Shown piece after piece: positions 1 to 9,256 of a stretch of DNA of 64,000 bases. The DNA comes from Erodium maritimum (lineage: Eukaryota; Streptophyta; Magnoliopsida; Geraniales; Geraniaceae): contig OY997592.1 of assembly GCA_963921825.1 (NCBI GenBank), forward strand, positions 32,715,730-32,779,729. Reading direction: 5' to 3'. Under the pieces are notes generated by a model. It was not told the origin of the DNA. It was given only the letters and a program-made list of their open reading frames with translations, and ran no database searches. The position numbers and the translations under genes were made by a program. The number at the start of each line of letters is the position of its first letter. The stretch's first letter is position 1.

Positions 1-477
1 CATGGGGTCCCGGTGTCGTCCCCGCTTCACGTCCAGGTTTTGGCCGAGTCTGCAGAAGGCGTTGGTGACCGAAGTTCTACTCAGTACAGCACATCATCCC
101 CAGACAGACGGTCAGTCCGAGCGCACTATTCAGATCTTGGAAGACATGCTGCGGGCATGTGTGCTGGATTTCAGGGGATCTTGGGAGACCCACCTGCCGT
201 TGGCCGAGTTCGCCTACAAAAAAAGCTTCCAGGCCAGTATCGGGATGGCACCGTTCGAAGCGTTGTACGGGAGGCCGTGTCGATGGCCAGTGTGTTGGGC
301 AGAGGTGGGGGACAAGAGTCTACTAGGGCCGGATCTTGTCAGAGAGACGATAGAGAAGGTCGCGCTGATACGCGATCGGTTGAGAACCGCACAGAGTCGG
401 CAGAAGAGTTATGTCGACAGGCGACGTCGACCTCTTGAGTTTGCAGTCGGGGATCACGTGTTCCTGAAGGTGAGCCC
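1..477 (+). mobile_element. Ty3/gypsy chromovirus integrase fragment (Tekay/Del-like), fossil
   Basis: A plus-strand frame carries the C-terminal half of a Ty3/gypsy integrase: HHPQTDGQSERTIQ, FAYKKSFQASIGMAPFEALYGR split around FAYKKSFQ and GMAPFEALYGR, AQSRQKSYVDRRRRPLEF and GDHVFLKVSP. These are the usual landmarks of the chromovirus integrase core and its GPY-type tail. The fragment runs off the left edge and is followed directly by the LTR at 478, so it is the downstream end of one element whose rest lies outside the window. It is a broken fossil. The lineage (Tekay/Del) is inferred from motif wording and from the long LTRs. Confidence 0.85.
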
Positions 478-2519
478 TGTAAGAACCGCCCCCGATCGAC
501 TCCGGTCGAACCGGTGACCTTGGACGAAGTTTGACTTTTGGCCGGAAAAGTCAAACGAAGACTCAGGAAGTCATTCGGGACATTTCCGGGGCCCAAGAAG
601 CTTAGCCGTCATCACAGTTAGCGTAGTTAGGTCATTTCCTTCAGTTTGACTGTAATTTTGTAACGGTCAATTTCTGGTCAAACTCGGACTTTATATCGAC
701 TTTCACGAGTAAAATTGGACTGATGGAATTTCATTAATTTAAAGTGGCTCCCACAATGCCACATGGCATTGGAGGCTTGGATGAGAAGAAAAGGAGTGGA
801 AATGACCACTTGACCCTCCCTAAATGCTCAAAAAGGATAAGACTAGCAAGGGGCTTTTGGTCATTTGGAAAATTGGTCATTTAAGGCATTTTGTGAGTCA
901 CAAATTCAGCACTTCACCTCACATTTGCTGCAGAGAATTTCTAAGGGAGAGAAGAGAGAAGAACTCTTGGCTTGAGCAAGAAGAAAGAGAGCAAAGAAGA
1001 GATTTTTGGCTCATCTTTACACCATTTCTCCCTCCCAAGCTTGTTAGCTTCATCTCCTACACATCCTCCAGGTATGGATGCTCTAATCTTCTCATTCCAT
1101 CCACTTTCAATCTTTGAGTTTTGTGGGTTTTTGGCTTGAAGTTGAAGAACTAGCTTTGTGGTGGTTACTTGGAGAAGAAGTAGCGAAGTGGGATGCTTGG
1201 ATTGTGATTTTTTTGAAGTTTTGTTGAACCCATTGAGGGTGTTGGTGTTGGGTAACTTCGGATGAACATTTTGGAGTTGAGAGGACTTGGAAATGGGGTT
1301 TTTATGGTGATTTTCGTGAAACTCGAGTTAGGGAAGAAAGGGGAAGGAACTGGTCAGGTTTGATACGGAACGAGATATGGAGAGTGTCACATTCCGGCCC
1401 TCTGAGTGGCACGGAACGTGCCACATTCCGGCCCTTTGAGTGGCCCGGAACGTGCCACACCTCCGAGTGGCATGGAATGGGTCACATTCCGGATCAGACC
1501 CCCAGAACCCAAAACCCTTCCTTTTAGCCCTTTTCGATTCTTAAATCATTTCTTCAAACCTTGTTTCCATAATTTGGGTGTTGTTCTGTATTTTTGGGGT
1601 TAAGAACACCGTTGAGTTGTTAACTTTGGCCCTATGGTGATCCAAGACCGTAGTACCGAGCAAGGAGGGAAGGAAGAGCTTGGACTAGAGCTTGAAGAAC
1701 GAAGAATCACGCCGGAACCCGTGTGAAGGACGGAGTGGTGACTACCTAGTTGTCAACAGAGTTTTTAGAGGTTTTACCAAGAGGTAGGGAAAGTCTTAAT
1801 TTCTTAATTAACGCTTAGTATGCATGATTTGGATAATAAAATTGGAAAGGTCCTAGAATTTCCTATAGGATGCGAATAACTAGAATAATCGTATTTCAAT
1901 TACTAATAAATGGATGAGTCTAGTATGCATGCTTAGGATGATGACAATTAGTGAAGTGTGCTTTCAATACTTGGGAAATTGATTTACTGGTAGAGAGGAT
2001 GTGAAGAGCTCTCGGATTAGTTGTGTGCTAGGTTCACATGCTTGGTTGCTAGTTATTAGGTGAGCTTAAGAGTCTAATGAAACTAGATTAGCTTGTATGA
2101 TTGAATGCTAAATTGTTCGTTCACATGAGGATTGATTGGTTGAATGTGTACTTGGTTGATTGAGTGTGTGCATTGATTTAACTGTTGATTGAACGGATGA
2201 TCGAGTATGACTGGTTGTGCCACGGGGTACAATCAGGTGATCGATGTACCGCTGGTTCGTGACAGGTAAGCATACGGTAAGTGTGGAGTGTATTGGATGT
2301 CTTTGTATTGATGAACGTGTGTACTTCTGAGATTGAGGATTAAGTGAACGTCTTTGGTGTATTGTGATGAAAGTGTGATTCGATGAGAGTTGGTCGATGG
2401 ACGTATTAGTGTATGCTTTCCTTATTCTTGTTTGTGAATGCTTGTTCCTTTATGTTTATCCTTGAAATGTATGTTGTTTGTTTGTTTGCTTGGTGGTTGT
2501 TTTGTTTCGGTACTACACC

Positions 2520-2542
2520 GGGGGGGGGGGGGGGGGGGGGGG
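2520..2542. repeat. Poly(G) run of 23
   Basis: Twenty-three consecutive G bases lie inside the LTR just upstream of the minisatellite. Such a run can form a G-quadruplex and its length is often unstable or mis-assembled. Confidence 0.9.
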
Positions 2543-2599
2543 TAATCTGGACTGAGTATTGGAGCCTGAGGGCATTGGTTATTGGATATTACGAGAGTT

Positions 2600-2692
2600 G
2601 ATTATTGGCAGATCCTACGGGATATTTATTGATTATTGGCAGATCCTGCGGGATATTTATTGATTATTGGCAGATCCTGCGGGATATTCATT
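2600..2692 (+). repeat. Tandem repeat, 31-bp unit x3, decaying to about 2770
   Basis: Units begin at 2600, 2631 and 2662, each opening GATTATTGGCAGATCCT and nearly identical. Degenerate versions (TTATTGG...TGCGGG) continue to about 2770. The repeat sits in the LTR; other copies of the family have different repeat units in their own LTRs. Confidence 0.9.
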
Positions 2693-3556
2693 GGTTATTG
2701 GGCATGCGGGAAATTGGTTATTGGACCCTGCGGGGCATTGGTTATTGGGTCTGCGGGCAATTGGACGGTTTACCCTACGGGGAAAGGATTACTTATGGTT
2801 TCACCCCAAGGAACTGCGTCCCAGTGGAGCACTACTTGGTCCCCTATGACATATGGTCCTTAGGTGGCATTTCCGAATTGGTTTCGGTGCCCATATGCAT
2901 GTACCTCCTCTGGACCGAGGGAAAATCTGATGTGATGTGGATACCCTGGTGGATCAGATTATGGGAACCGAGGTGATCCCAGAATATATCCACGGATCGG
3001 AGGCTTGAGAAAGCAAGTGGTTGGCAAGATACTGATATTTCCCAGTTTACTTTTATTGGACCTTTAAAATATTTGTTATAAACTTATTTATGTCACTGTT
3101 ACGTGGATACTATTGCGTTATTGTAATTATTTCTGATTCTCTATTACTTCCTTATTTATCGTATTGCTTTGTTGTTCAGGTTATATTTGTAAGCAGTTTA
3201 TCTTTGACTTAAGGGTTGAGTTATTAAGGTTTTTCCTACTGAGCGTAAGCTCATCCCCTTTGGTTTCTAACTGTTTTACAGGAGTACCGGATGTCTAGGG
3301 AAGTCGAGGCTCGGGAGCTTTTGGACTTCTTTGGGTTTTTACTAGAGTTATGTTGGTCTCATGTATTGAACATCCTTTATTTGACTATTTATGTTGAGCT
3401 GTGACTCACGATGTTTTTTTAAACTATTTACTTATATGTCGATTTTGACGGAGTTTGTATGAGATTTTGGAACTTTTATCTATCGTTTATGATTTCTATT
3501 TATTTCAACTCATGTCACGTCTCGAGTCCGGTCACAACCGGATTTGGGGCGTGACA

Positions 3557-4342
3557 ACCTAGAGTTTAGTGTTGATAAAAAAAACATCTGATGAGATGAT
3601 TAAAACAAATGTAATTTAATGATAAACATAGTGTTTAGTGTTGATAAAACTAGTGCTTAGTGTTCATAAAAAAACATGTGATGATGTGATAAAAATCATG
3701 TTCGATTTTGGAAAATGATGTGATAAAACTAGTGTTCAGTGTTGATAAACTCGGTGTATATTGTTGATAAACCCAGTGTATAGTGTTGATAAAAATTACC
3801 CAGACTTAACTTTTTTTTAAAATCAGCCCCGAAATAAGGGTGATAACCTAGAGTTTAGTGTTGATAAAAAAACATGTGATGGGATGATAAAAACTCATGT
3901 AATTTAATGATAAACATAGTGTTTAATGTTAATAAAACTAGTGTTAGTGTTCATTAAAAAACATGTGATGATGTGATAAAAATCATGTTTGATTTTGAAA
4001 AATGAGGTGATAAAACTAGTGCTCAGTGTTGATAAACCCAGTGTATAGTGTTGATAAACTCAGTGTATAGTGTTGATAAAAATTATTCAGACTTAACTTT
4101 TTTTAAAAAAATCAGCTCCGAAATAATTTTTTTTTCCGTGCTTCAAAATATATTCATGACTGATCTTGATAGAAAGCCCTTGAAAAAACAAAAATATTGG
4201 CGCAAGTTTGAAGCCAATCGGATTTCAAACGAAGCGGAAAAAATTAAATTTGTAAATTGGTAAAAGAAATAATATGATAGTTTTACCAAAAATCCCTACA
4301 ACTTATTAAAAAAGTGCTGTTTTTTTCAGTCAGGAATCCCAA
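3557..4342. mobile_element. Fold-back/TIR element, partial copy A
   Basis: The segment is built from reiterated phrases around AGTGTTGATAAA, followed by an arm that includes ATATTCATGACTGATCTTGAT and ATATTGGCGCAAGTTTGAAG. The same arm occurs on both sides, inverted, of the element at 56078-57133, so this is one half of the same family. The left half is absent where the LTR at 478-3556 abuts it. The arm ends near GTGCTGTTTTTTTCAGTCAGG. No coding capacity is seen. A non-autonomous DNA transposon (possibly MULE-type) is inferred, because the arms are long and no transposase is present. Confidence 0.6.
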
Positions 4343-4643
4343 TAATAAAATAAAGTCCACGTGAGAAGCCCAATGCTCTAACTTATCTAGGCTAACCCAG
4401 CACGTGGCACAATCTGGTGTGGCCCGATCAGCCCACCTTAGAAAAATCGAACGTTGGATAGAAAGACACGTGGAATCCTGTTATAGACAAGTACACGACC
4501 TGTAAACGTCCCCGTGCGGAGCCCGATGCATTCATCCAACCGTGGTGTTGTCAGTCTCAGCAATTCATTTCTGGGTCAATTCACCAAAACCCACTTGCTA
4601 ATTCCCAGAAAATTTTCGTGCCTGTAGAGATTGTGGGTCGGCG

Positions 4644-4917
4644 ATGGCGGATTCGGACAACGACGGCGATCTGTGGAGTTCCTGCCGATCGCGAACGTGA
4701 GCAGGATCATGAAGAAGGCGCTTCCGGCGAACGCCAAAATCTCCAAAGACGCCAAGGAGACCGTCCAGGAATGCGTGTCGGAGTTCATCAGCGGAGAGGC
4801 CTCCGACAAGTGCCAGAGGGAGAAGCGGAAGACGATCAACGGCGACGACCACGCTCGGATTCGAGGACCCCCTCAAGATCTATCTGCAGAAATACAGGGA
4901 GCTGGAAGGTTGTGCAA
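4644..4917 (+). pseudogene. NF-YB3-like (CCAAT-binding HAP3 subunit) pseudogene
   Basis: ATG at 4644 opens MADSDND, the N-terminus I recall for Arabidopsis NF-YB3. A second frame from 4676 then reads [37 protein letters not shown] and [16 protein letters not shown], the histone-fold core that pairs with NF-YC and binds CCAAT. Four places depart from the family: the frame changes between MADSDND and EFLPI; FIT is absent between EFIS and GEAS (9 bp); about 17 bp are gone after GDD, losing most of LLWAMT and shifting frame; and the YVD/YVE before PLKIYLQ is absent (9 bp). The tail [20 protein letters not shown] is still readable in the shifted frame. No intron is seen, but NF-YB3-type genes are often intronless, so retroposition cannot be told from local decay. 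It cannot encode a normal subunit. Confidence 0.85.
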
Positions 4918-5369
4918 TGATCATGTGAAGAACCATGATCTGGGTTTGTCTGTATAAATATATATATATATATATGCGTAAAGCTAAAATGTAGTCTGTA
5001 ATTTGTAGAGTGAAAAGGAACTCAGCCTTTAAATGAGATGATGCTTCTGTACCTGATTGGGGAATTCCTAGGTTTTCATGTCTCTGATTTTGGTATCCCA
5101 AATTGCCATATTTGGGAAGCCATCATCATATATGGTTTTGGTATACTTGTGCTGCCCAAATCCATTTGAAAAATGTTTAGAAAATGGAAGAAATGTTTTT
5201 TCTTCATCTTTGTGATTTGACGTTAATGATTGTGCACTTACTTGGTGAGTGGGCTCTTGTTAAGTAATTACGAATTGAACAATTATGTATTCTTCTTCTT
5301 CTTTCTGCTGATTCTGCTATGAATCATAAAAATGTTAGGTGTTGAATACAGACAATTGAATAGAGGAGA
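4918..5369. other. Intergenic, former NF-YB 3' flank
   Basis: AT-rich sequence including a (TA)n run at about 4960-4975. I see no gene or clear repeat in it. Confidence 0.6.
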
Positions 5370-6385
5370 GAGTTGCAAATGTTTTTTTTTGATTGATGAC
5401 GGTTTTATTGAATAATTTGAATTACAAAGAACGTAAACCAAAGGCGAGTGATGTAACTCAGAAATGAGGATCTATCCGAAGACTTTAAAAAAAAACACAA
5501 GGTATTGCAAAACACAATAATCTTGATGACTTATCGAGCAAGCAACCCAACACCGGAATTATAGCTCCATGGGTCAATCCCGAGCCCGACTCGCCTACGC
5601 TTCCGGCTTCCTTAAAGGCCAAAAACTCTTCACCCCGAAGGAGGCTGATGTCCGGAATTAAGAGGCAAATCACTTTTGTACCTTTGCTTCAAGAGCTCCA
5701 AGTCTTTCTGTTTAGCCTCTTTTTTACGACTTAAAGACCTAACCCTTGAGTTGGTTTGATAATAACAAATGTGGGTGATTTGATCCTTTAAGCTTTCGCC
5801 CTCTTACCTTAGACGAAGTGTAATGCTTGAAGTGTTTAGGAGATCGACTAGGATGTTTTGGGGGTTTGAGCAGGATGTCCTTCCACAAACTACTTTTATC
5901 CATTTTGGAGCTTGGATTTTCCGTGGCGATCCCAACAATTGAGCTAACCGTCAAATCCTCCGAAACGCTCTTGTCCATTATCACATCCGAACTAATTTCG
6001 GGTAACTGTTCGGATGGTTCTTGGATTATTTGAACCGGGTTTGAAGATGGTTCATGGATAAGTGGATCTTGGGTAGCCTATGGGCTTGTACTTAGCCGGC
6101 CCATACAAGATTGCCTAGACCCAAACGCAAACAAGGATTCTTGACCGACATCCTTGGAATTTGTTGGGCTCATGACAGACCCAAACATAGGCCCAACCAC
6201 AAATTTAGCTTCTTCCTCGTGTTCTTTCCCACACACTCTATGTTCGTCAGAAATATAAACAACACAAATTGAGTCAACAGTCGAATCCCTGAAAACCAGC
6301 AATTAGGATTTGAAATCGAATCCGGATGAGCCCCGTGAATCTTGGGATCACAATTCACTTCTGATTCCAGAAAATGACCGTCACT

Positions 6386-6841
6386 CTAAGAAGCCATCAT
6401 TGGTGAACCGACGGGATCTACTCCTTCGTACACCTGAACCCCACTGGCCCTAAACACAACCATCTCACGACAACTCTGATTTGTCATGAATTTTCCTGTG
6501 ACAAGACCATCCGTAACAACTAATTCACTACCCAACGTCTCCTTCTTTTCCATCATTTTCTTCTCATCCGATCTCTCAACCGCAGAGCCATCAATGCTCT
6601 GTTTTACAGCAGGAATTGAAGTAGTAAGATCCAACAATTTTCGATTATTGACATGAGCTAATGCCACCAACAACTTAAAACCATTATACCTGAACCTATT
6701 AAATGCTTCATTTACCTTCGATGCTTCAACAGGAGATTCGAAATCGACAAGGCCATAAAAACAACCACGACATGTTTGTTTTTTTTGTGGATGAAGACCA
6801 AGGCAATCTCCCCATAAACCCCAAAAGCATTCTAGACCCAA
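6386..6841 (-). pseudogene. RRM-type LINE ORF1 fragment of copy 1
   Basis: This frame holds the C-terminal half of an RRM fold (GCFYGLVDFESPVEASKV, FRYNGFKLLVALAHVNNRK) followed by a hydrophilic linker. The N-terminal RNP2 half lies in another frame just upstream, where the words GVYGE-like and HKK can be made out, so at least one frameshift interrupts the domain. By comparison with the other copies, the protein would have bound the element's own RNA. It is not a host RRM gene: the flanking TSD, the poly(A) tail and the two sister copies tie it to a retroposon. Confidence 0.65.
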
Positions 6842-7083
6842 TCTCTGGTAATGTATTGTGGCAAGTTATGCCGAAAAACCATGATGGAAGATGTCTCAAC
6901 TGTCTTTTGCCTCCCTACCAGAGACAAAGCTTTTCTCAGCTTCGTCGGTGGGCCCCAAACCTTTCCCAGAGGCTCTGTCCCTTCATATGAGGTCTGATTG
7001 TCTCCATGAATATGATGTTCCTGACTGAGTTACCAGACCCCGAATTGGCCTTCTTTCCACGAGGCTACGCCATATCTTCTTTA

Positions 7084-7421
7084 GAGGATCTCCAATGGTC
7101 TGTCATGACTAGTGTCAAGAAGCCATGGTAGGAGGTGCTTTTTTGCTTTCTTTCTCCTCCCTACCATGGCTTCCTGCCATGACATCTCCGATGGTCTGCC
7201 CTGAGTAGTGGTACGGAGCCATGGTTGGTAGATGTTTTTGGAGCAAAATGGTCTTCTCTCTCCTCTAAAATAACTCATGTCAAGGCGTCGCGTCGTTGCA
7301 GGATTCTGCAACGACCCCTTGACACGCCGCCCCTGACACGACCCCTTGACACGACGAGTCGTGGAAGCAAGTCGTGGCCCCGTCTGCAACGACCCGCCTG
7401 CCACGACCGTTGGAGATGCTC
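7084..7421. mobile_element. PIF/Harbinger-type MITE (338 bp), TTA TSD
   Basis: Terminal inverted repeats are GAGGATCTCCAATGGTC on the left and GAGCATCTCCAACGGTC (reverse strand) on the right, bounded by TTA at 7081-7083 and 7422-7424. A 3-bp TWA duplication with GAGCATSTNCA-like ends is the Harbinger signature. Internal palindromes (GCCATGGTAGGAGG and its complement) and a second subterminal copy near 7180 are visible. It is inserted in the ORF1-only LINE, so it is the younger of the two. Confidence 0.8.
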
Positions 7422-7655
7422 TTAGGCGCTGTACCAGGTCATTTCTTCTTGTCCAGGGTTTTGTGACATGCTTGGTAAGAACAAACGCACTCCTGACACG
7501 AGCAAAACCAGTTTTGCTAGACACTGGTATCCTTTGTAGTCTGCTTAACAATACTACAATACTCGCCATAGAATATTAACAACTGAGAGCAAAAGATGTA
7601 AACGAGAGCATCCTCAATTTCTGAACTAGTAGAGTTTTAACTCGAGTTGCAAATG

Positions 7656-9256
7656 GTCATAGGCCATTGTCTTATTCTTCATGACATCCCCAAGCCCATT
7701 GTCCATCTAGTCCTTCAACACTTGTTGCCCTGATCTCCATTGTTATGAATATGATTATGCTTATGCACTAAAAAACAATAGTGATCAATGATGATGAAGA
7801 AATGCAAGTGTAACTACATCGTCCACCTCAATTGGAACCTGATGATTCCGTAGTATCTTATCTACAAAGAAGAAGCAATGCAAATAAGAAAACCAAAAGT
7901 TCCTTTGAAGAATCAAAGTTGGTCAGAAATGATGAGCTGCACATTACCAAGGCAGTTTCTAATTATGCTTGATGAATTCATCAATGTTACGTCACAGAAT
8001 TTAATTATAGCTAACTTTTATTTCCCGGAAATTACGTTATGTGGAAGCCTAGATAAGGTGGGTGATGAAGTAAGTTGTGTGAAAGAAGACTTGTGTTACA
8101 AGAAATATCGTAGAAAAGTAAAAAAGAAATATCCCTAAGTTTAAGTTTGGTGGAAGGGTATGGAGTACCACACATTAATTGCTACCTTGTCATTTCGTGG
8201 CCGCAATGTAAATGTTTATGCTTCCTAATTCCTATATCCTCTGCCTCTTAATTTGCACCGCATCAGTCTCTGTAAATGGAGCAAGCTCGCTTCTGCTAGT
8301 CATTGCCACTACTTACACCAATTGGTTTTGATCTCTGGTATTTATTTCTCATTTCCACTTATTTCTTTGCTTCATGGTATATGTTTTGGTGTTTCAGATT
8401 TGGATCACTATTCTTTTTTCACTGCCTTGTCTGAGAGATTTCTATCATCTTTTAGTTGTAAAAAATGTTTATTGTCAGGTATAAAGGGCATCCTTTTGGT
8501 CTTTGTGAATATTCCTCTGTCTATGTTGAATTTTCATTTCTGAAAAACAAAATCTTTGTGAATTAGTACAACTTTGAATTGGGTGAGTGATCTACATCTT
8601 ATTTATTAAATGTTCTTGGAAGTTCATATGATTTATCTTCTTCGGTTGCAAGAGCCTTGCATGGATTTAGATTTCTGATTTTCTTTTCATAAGAGTTTTA
8701 CATCAAGGGTTCATTATTTTGATTCTTATTTACTGTTTTTTATTAAAAAAAGTGAAATGATTTGGTAAATTACTTAATCTTGGTGTGTACTAGGATGTTT
8801 TTTGAATACAGTATAATGTAGTTTTTTATATAGTATTTTGTGTGTGGATATGCAGCAGTTTACTACAATGGAGGGATAGAAGATCATTTGGTGTAGTTTG
8901 GCATATTGTTTGATCAGTTTGCTGGTGATTGTTGTATAGTTTGCGAAAATAAAGAGGAAGCAGATGCTACTCCAAACTGTAAGTAAAAGGAAATCAATTT
9001 TTTTGACCCTTATCGGAAGTTAAGAGTTTTTTTTGAGCGAAAGTTACAACTTTATTATAGATCAGAATTAACGATATATTGGAGTGCACCAGACACAGGA
9101 CCTGACCACTGAAAAACATGCATAGAACGAGTTTTTTTTAGCTAGCCAGTGAGAAGCCCTGTTTGTAGTTCTTTTTACAAATTAAAGGGTTGCCCCCTCT
9201 TGTTGGGAAAGAAGCTCACGGAGAGGTATTGAATTATTCAACGGATATTTTTGGCA
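7656..9256. other. Upstream region of the IRX9H-like gene
   Basis: No recognisable gene. An 86-codon frame at 7878-8138 (MQIRKPKVPLKN...) has no family resemblance I know and is probably chance. At 9026-9070 the minus strand reads AATAAAGTTGTAACTTTCGCTC plus eight A, which looks like a very short LINE 3' end. The 5' UTR and promoter of the gene should lie here, but I cannot fix a TATA box or an upstream intron. Confidence 0.5.

Larger units (their letters stand above)
478..3556 (+). mobile_element. Long LTR (3.08 kb) of the chromovirus-type element
   Basis: The segment starts TGTAAGAACC and ends GGGGCGTGACA, giving TG...CA termini. The same termini, inverted, bound the LTRs at 51291-54504 and 59530-62339, which fixes the family and its orientation (plus here). 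It follows integrase sequence on its left, so it is read as the 3' LTR. Inside are a 23-G run and a short minisatellite, listed separately. It carries no convincing gene; the short frames in it are chance. Fossil. Confidence 0.8.
5382..7643 (-). mobile_element. ORF1-only LINE copy 1 with 12-bp TSD
   Basis: Flanked by GAGTTGCAAATG at 5370-5381 and 7644-7655. The minus-strand 3' end is AATAAAACCGTCATCAATC followed by a poly(A) tail (T run at 5382-5390). Inside, minus-strand frames show an RRM-type segment (FYGLVDFESPVEASKVNEAF, NGFKLLVALA; about 6640-6790) and, downstream, SLWKDILLKPPKHPSRSPKH (about 5850-5910), which parallels SPWKEVLLQPSKNK in the copy at 11962-14539. No endonuclease or reverse transcriptase is present, although both ends are. 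The ORF is broken by at least one frameshift and several stops. A MITE at 7084-7421 sits in its 5' part. Reading: a non-autonomous LINE derivative retaining only ORF1. Confidence 0.75.

Noticed and set aside
7878-8138. An 86-codon ORF upstream of the IRX9H-like gene.
   Set aside because: No recognisable family, no splice or codon signal; compatible with chance in AT-rich DNA.
9026-9134. A 100-bp LINE tail with GAGTTTTTTTT on both sides upstream of the IRX9H-like gene.
   Set aside because: The flanking match is mainly the T run itself, so it does not prove a TSD; only the AATAAA...CGCTC-A8 end is suggestive.
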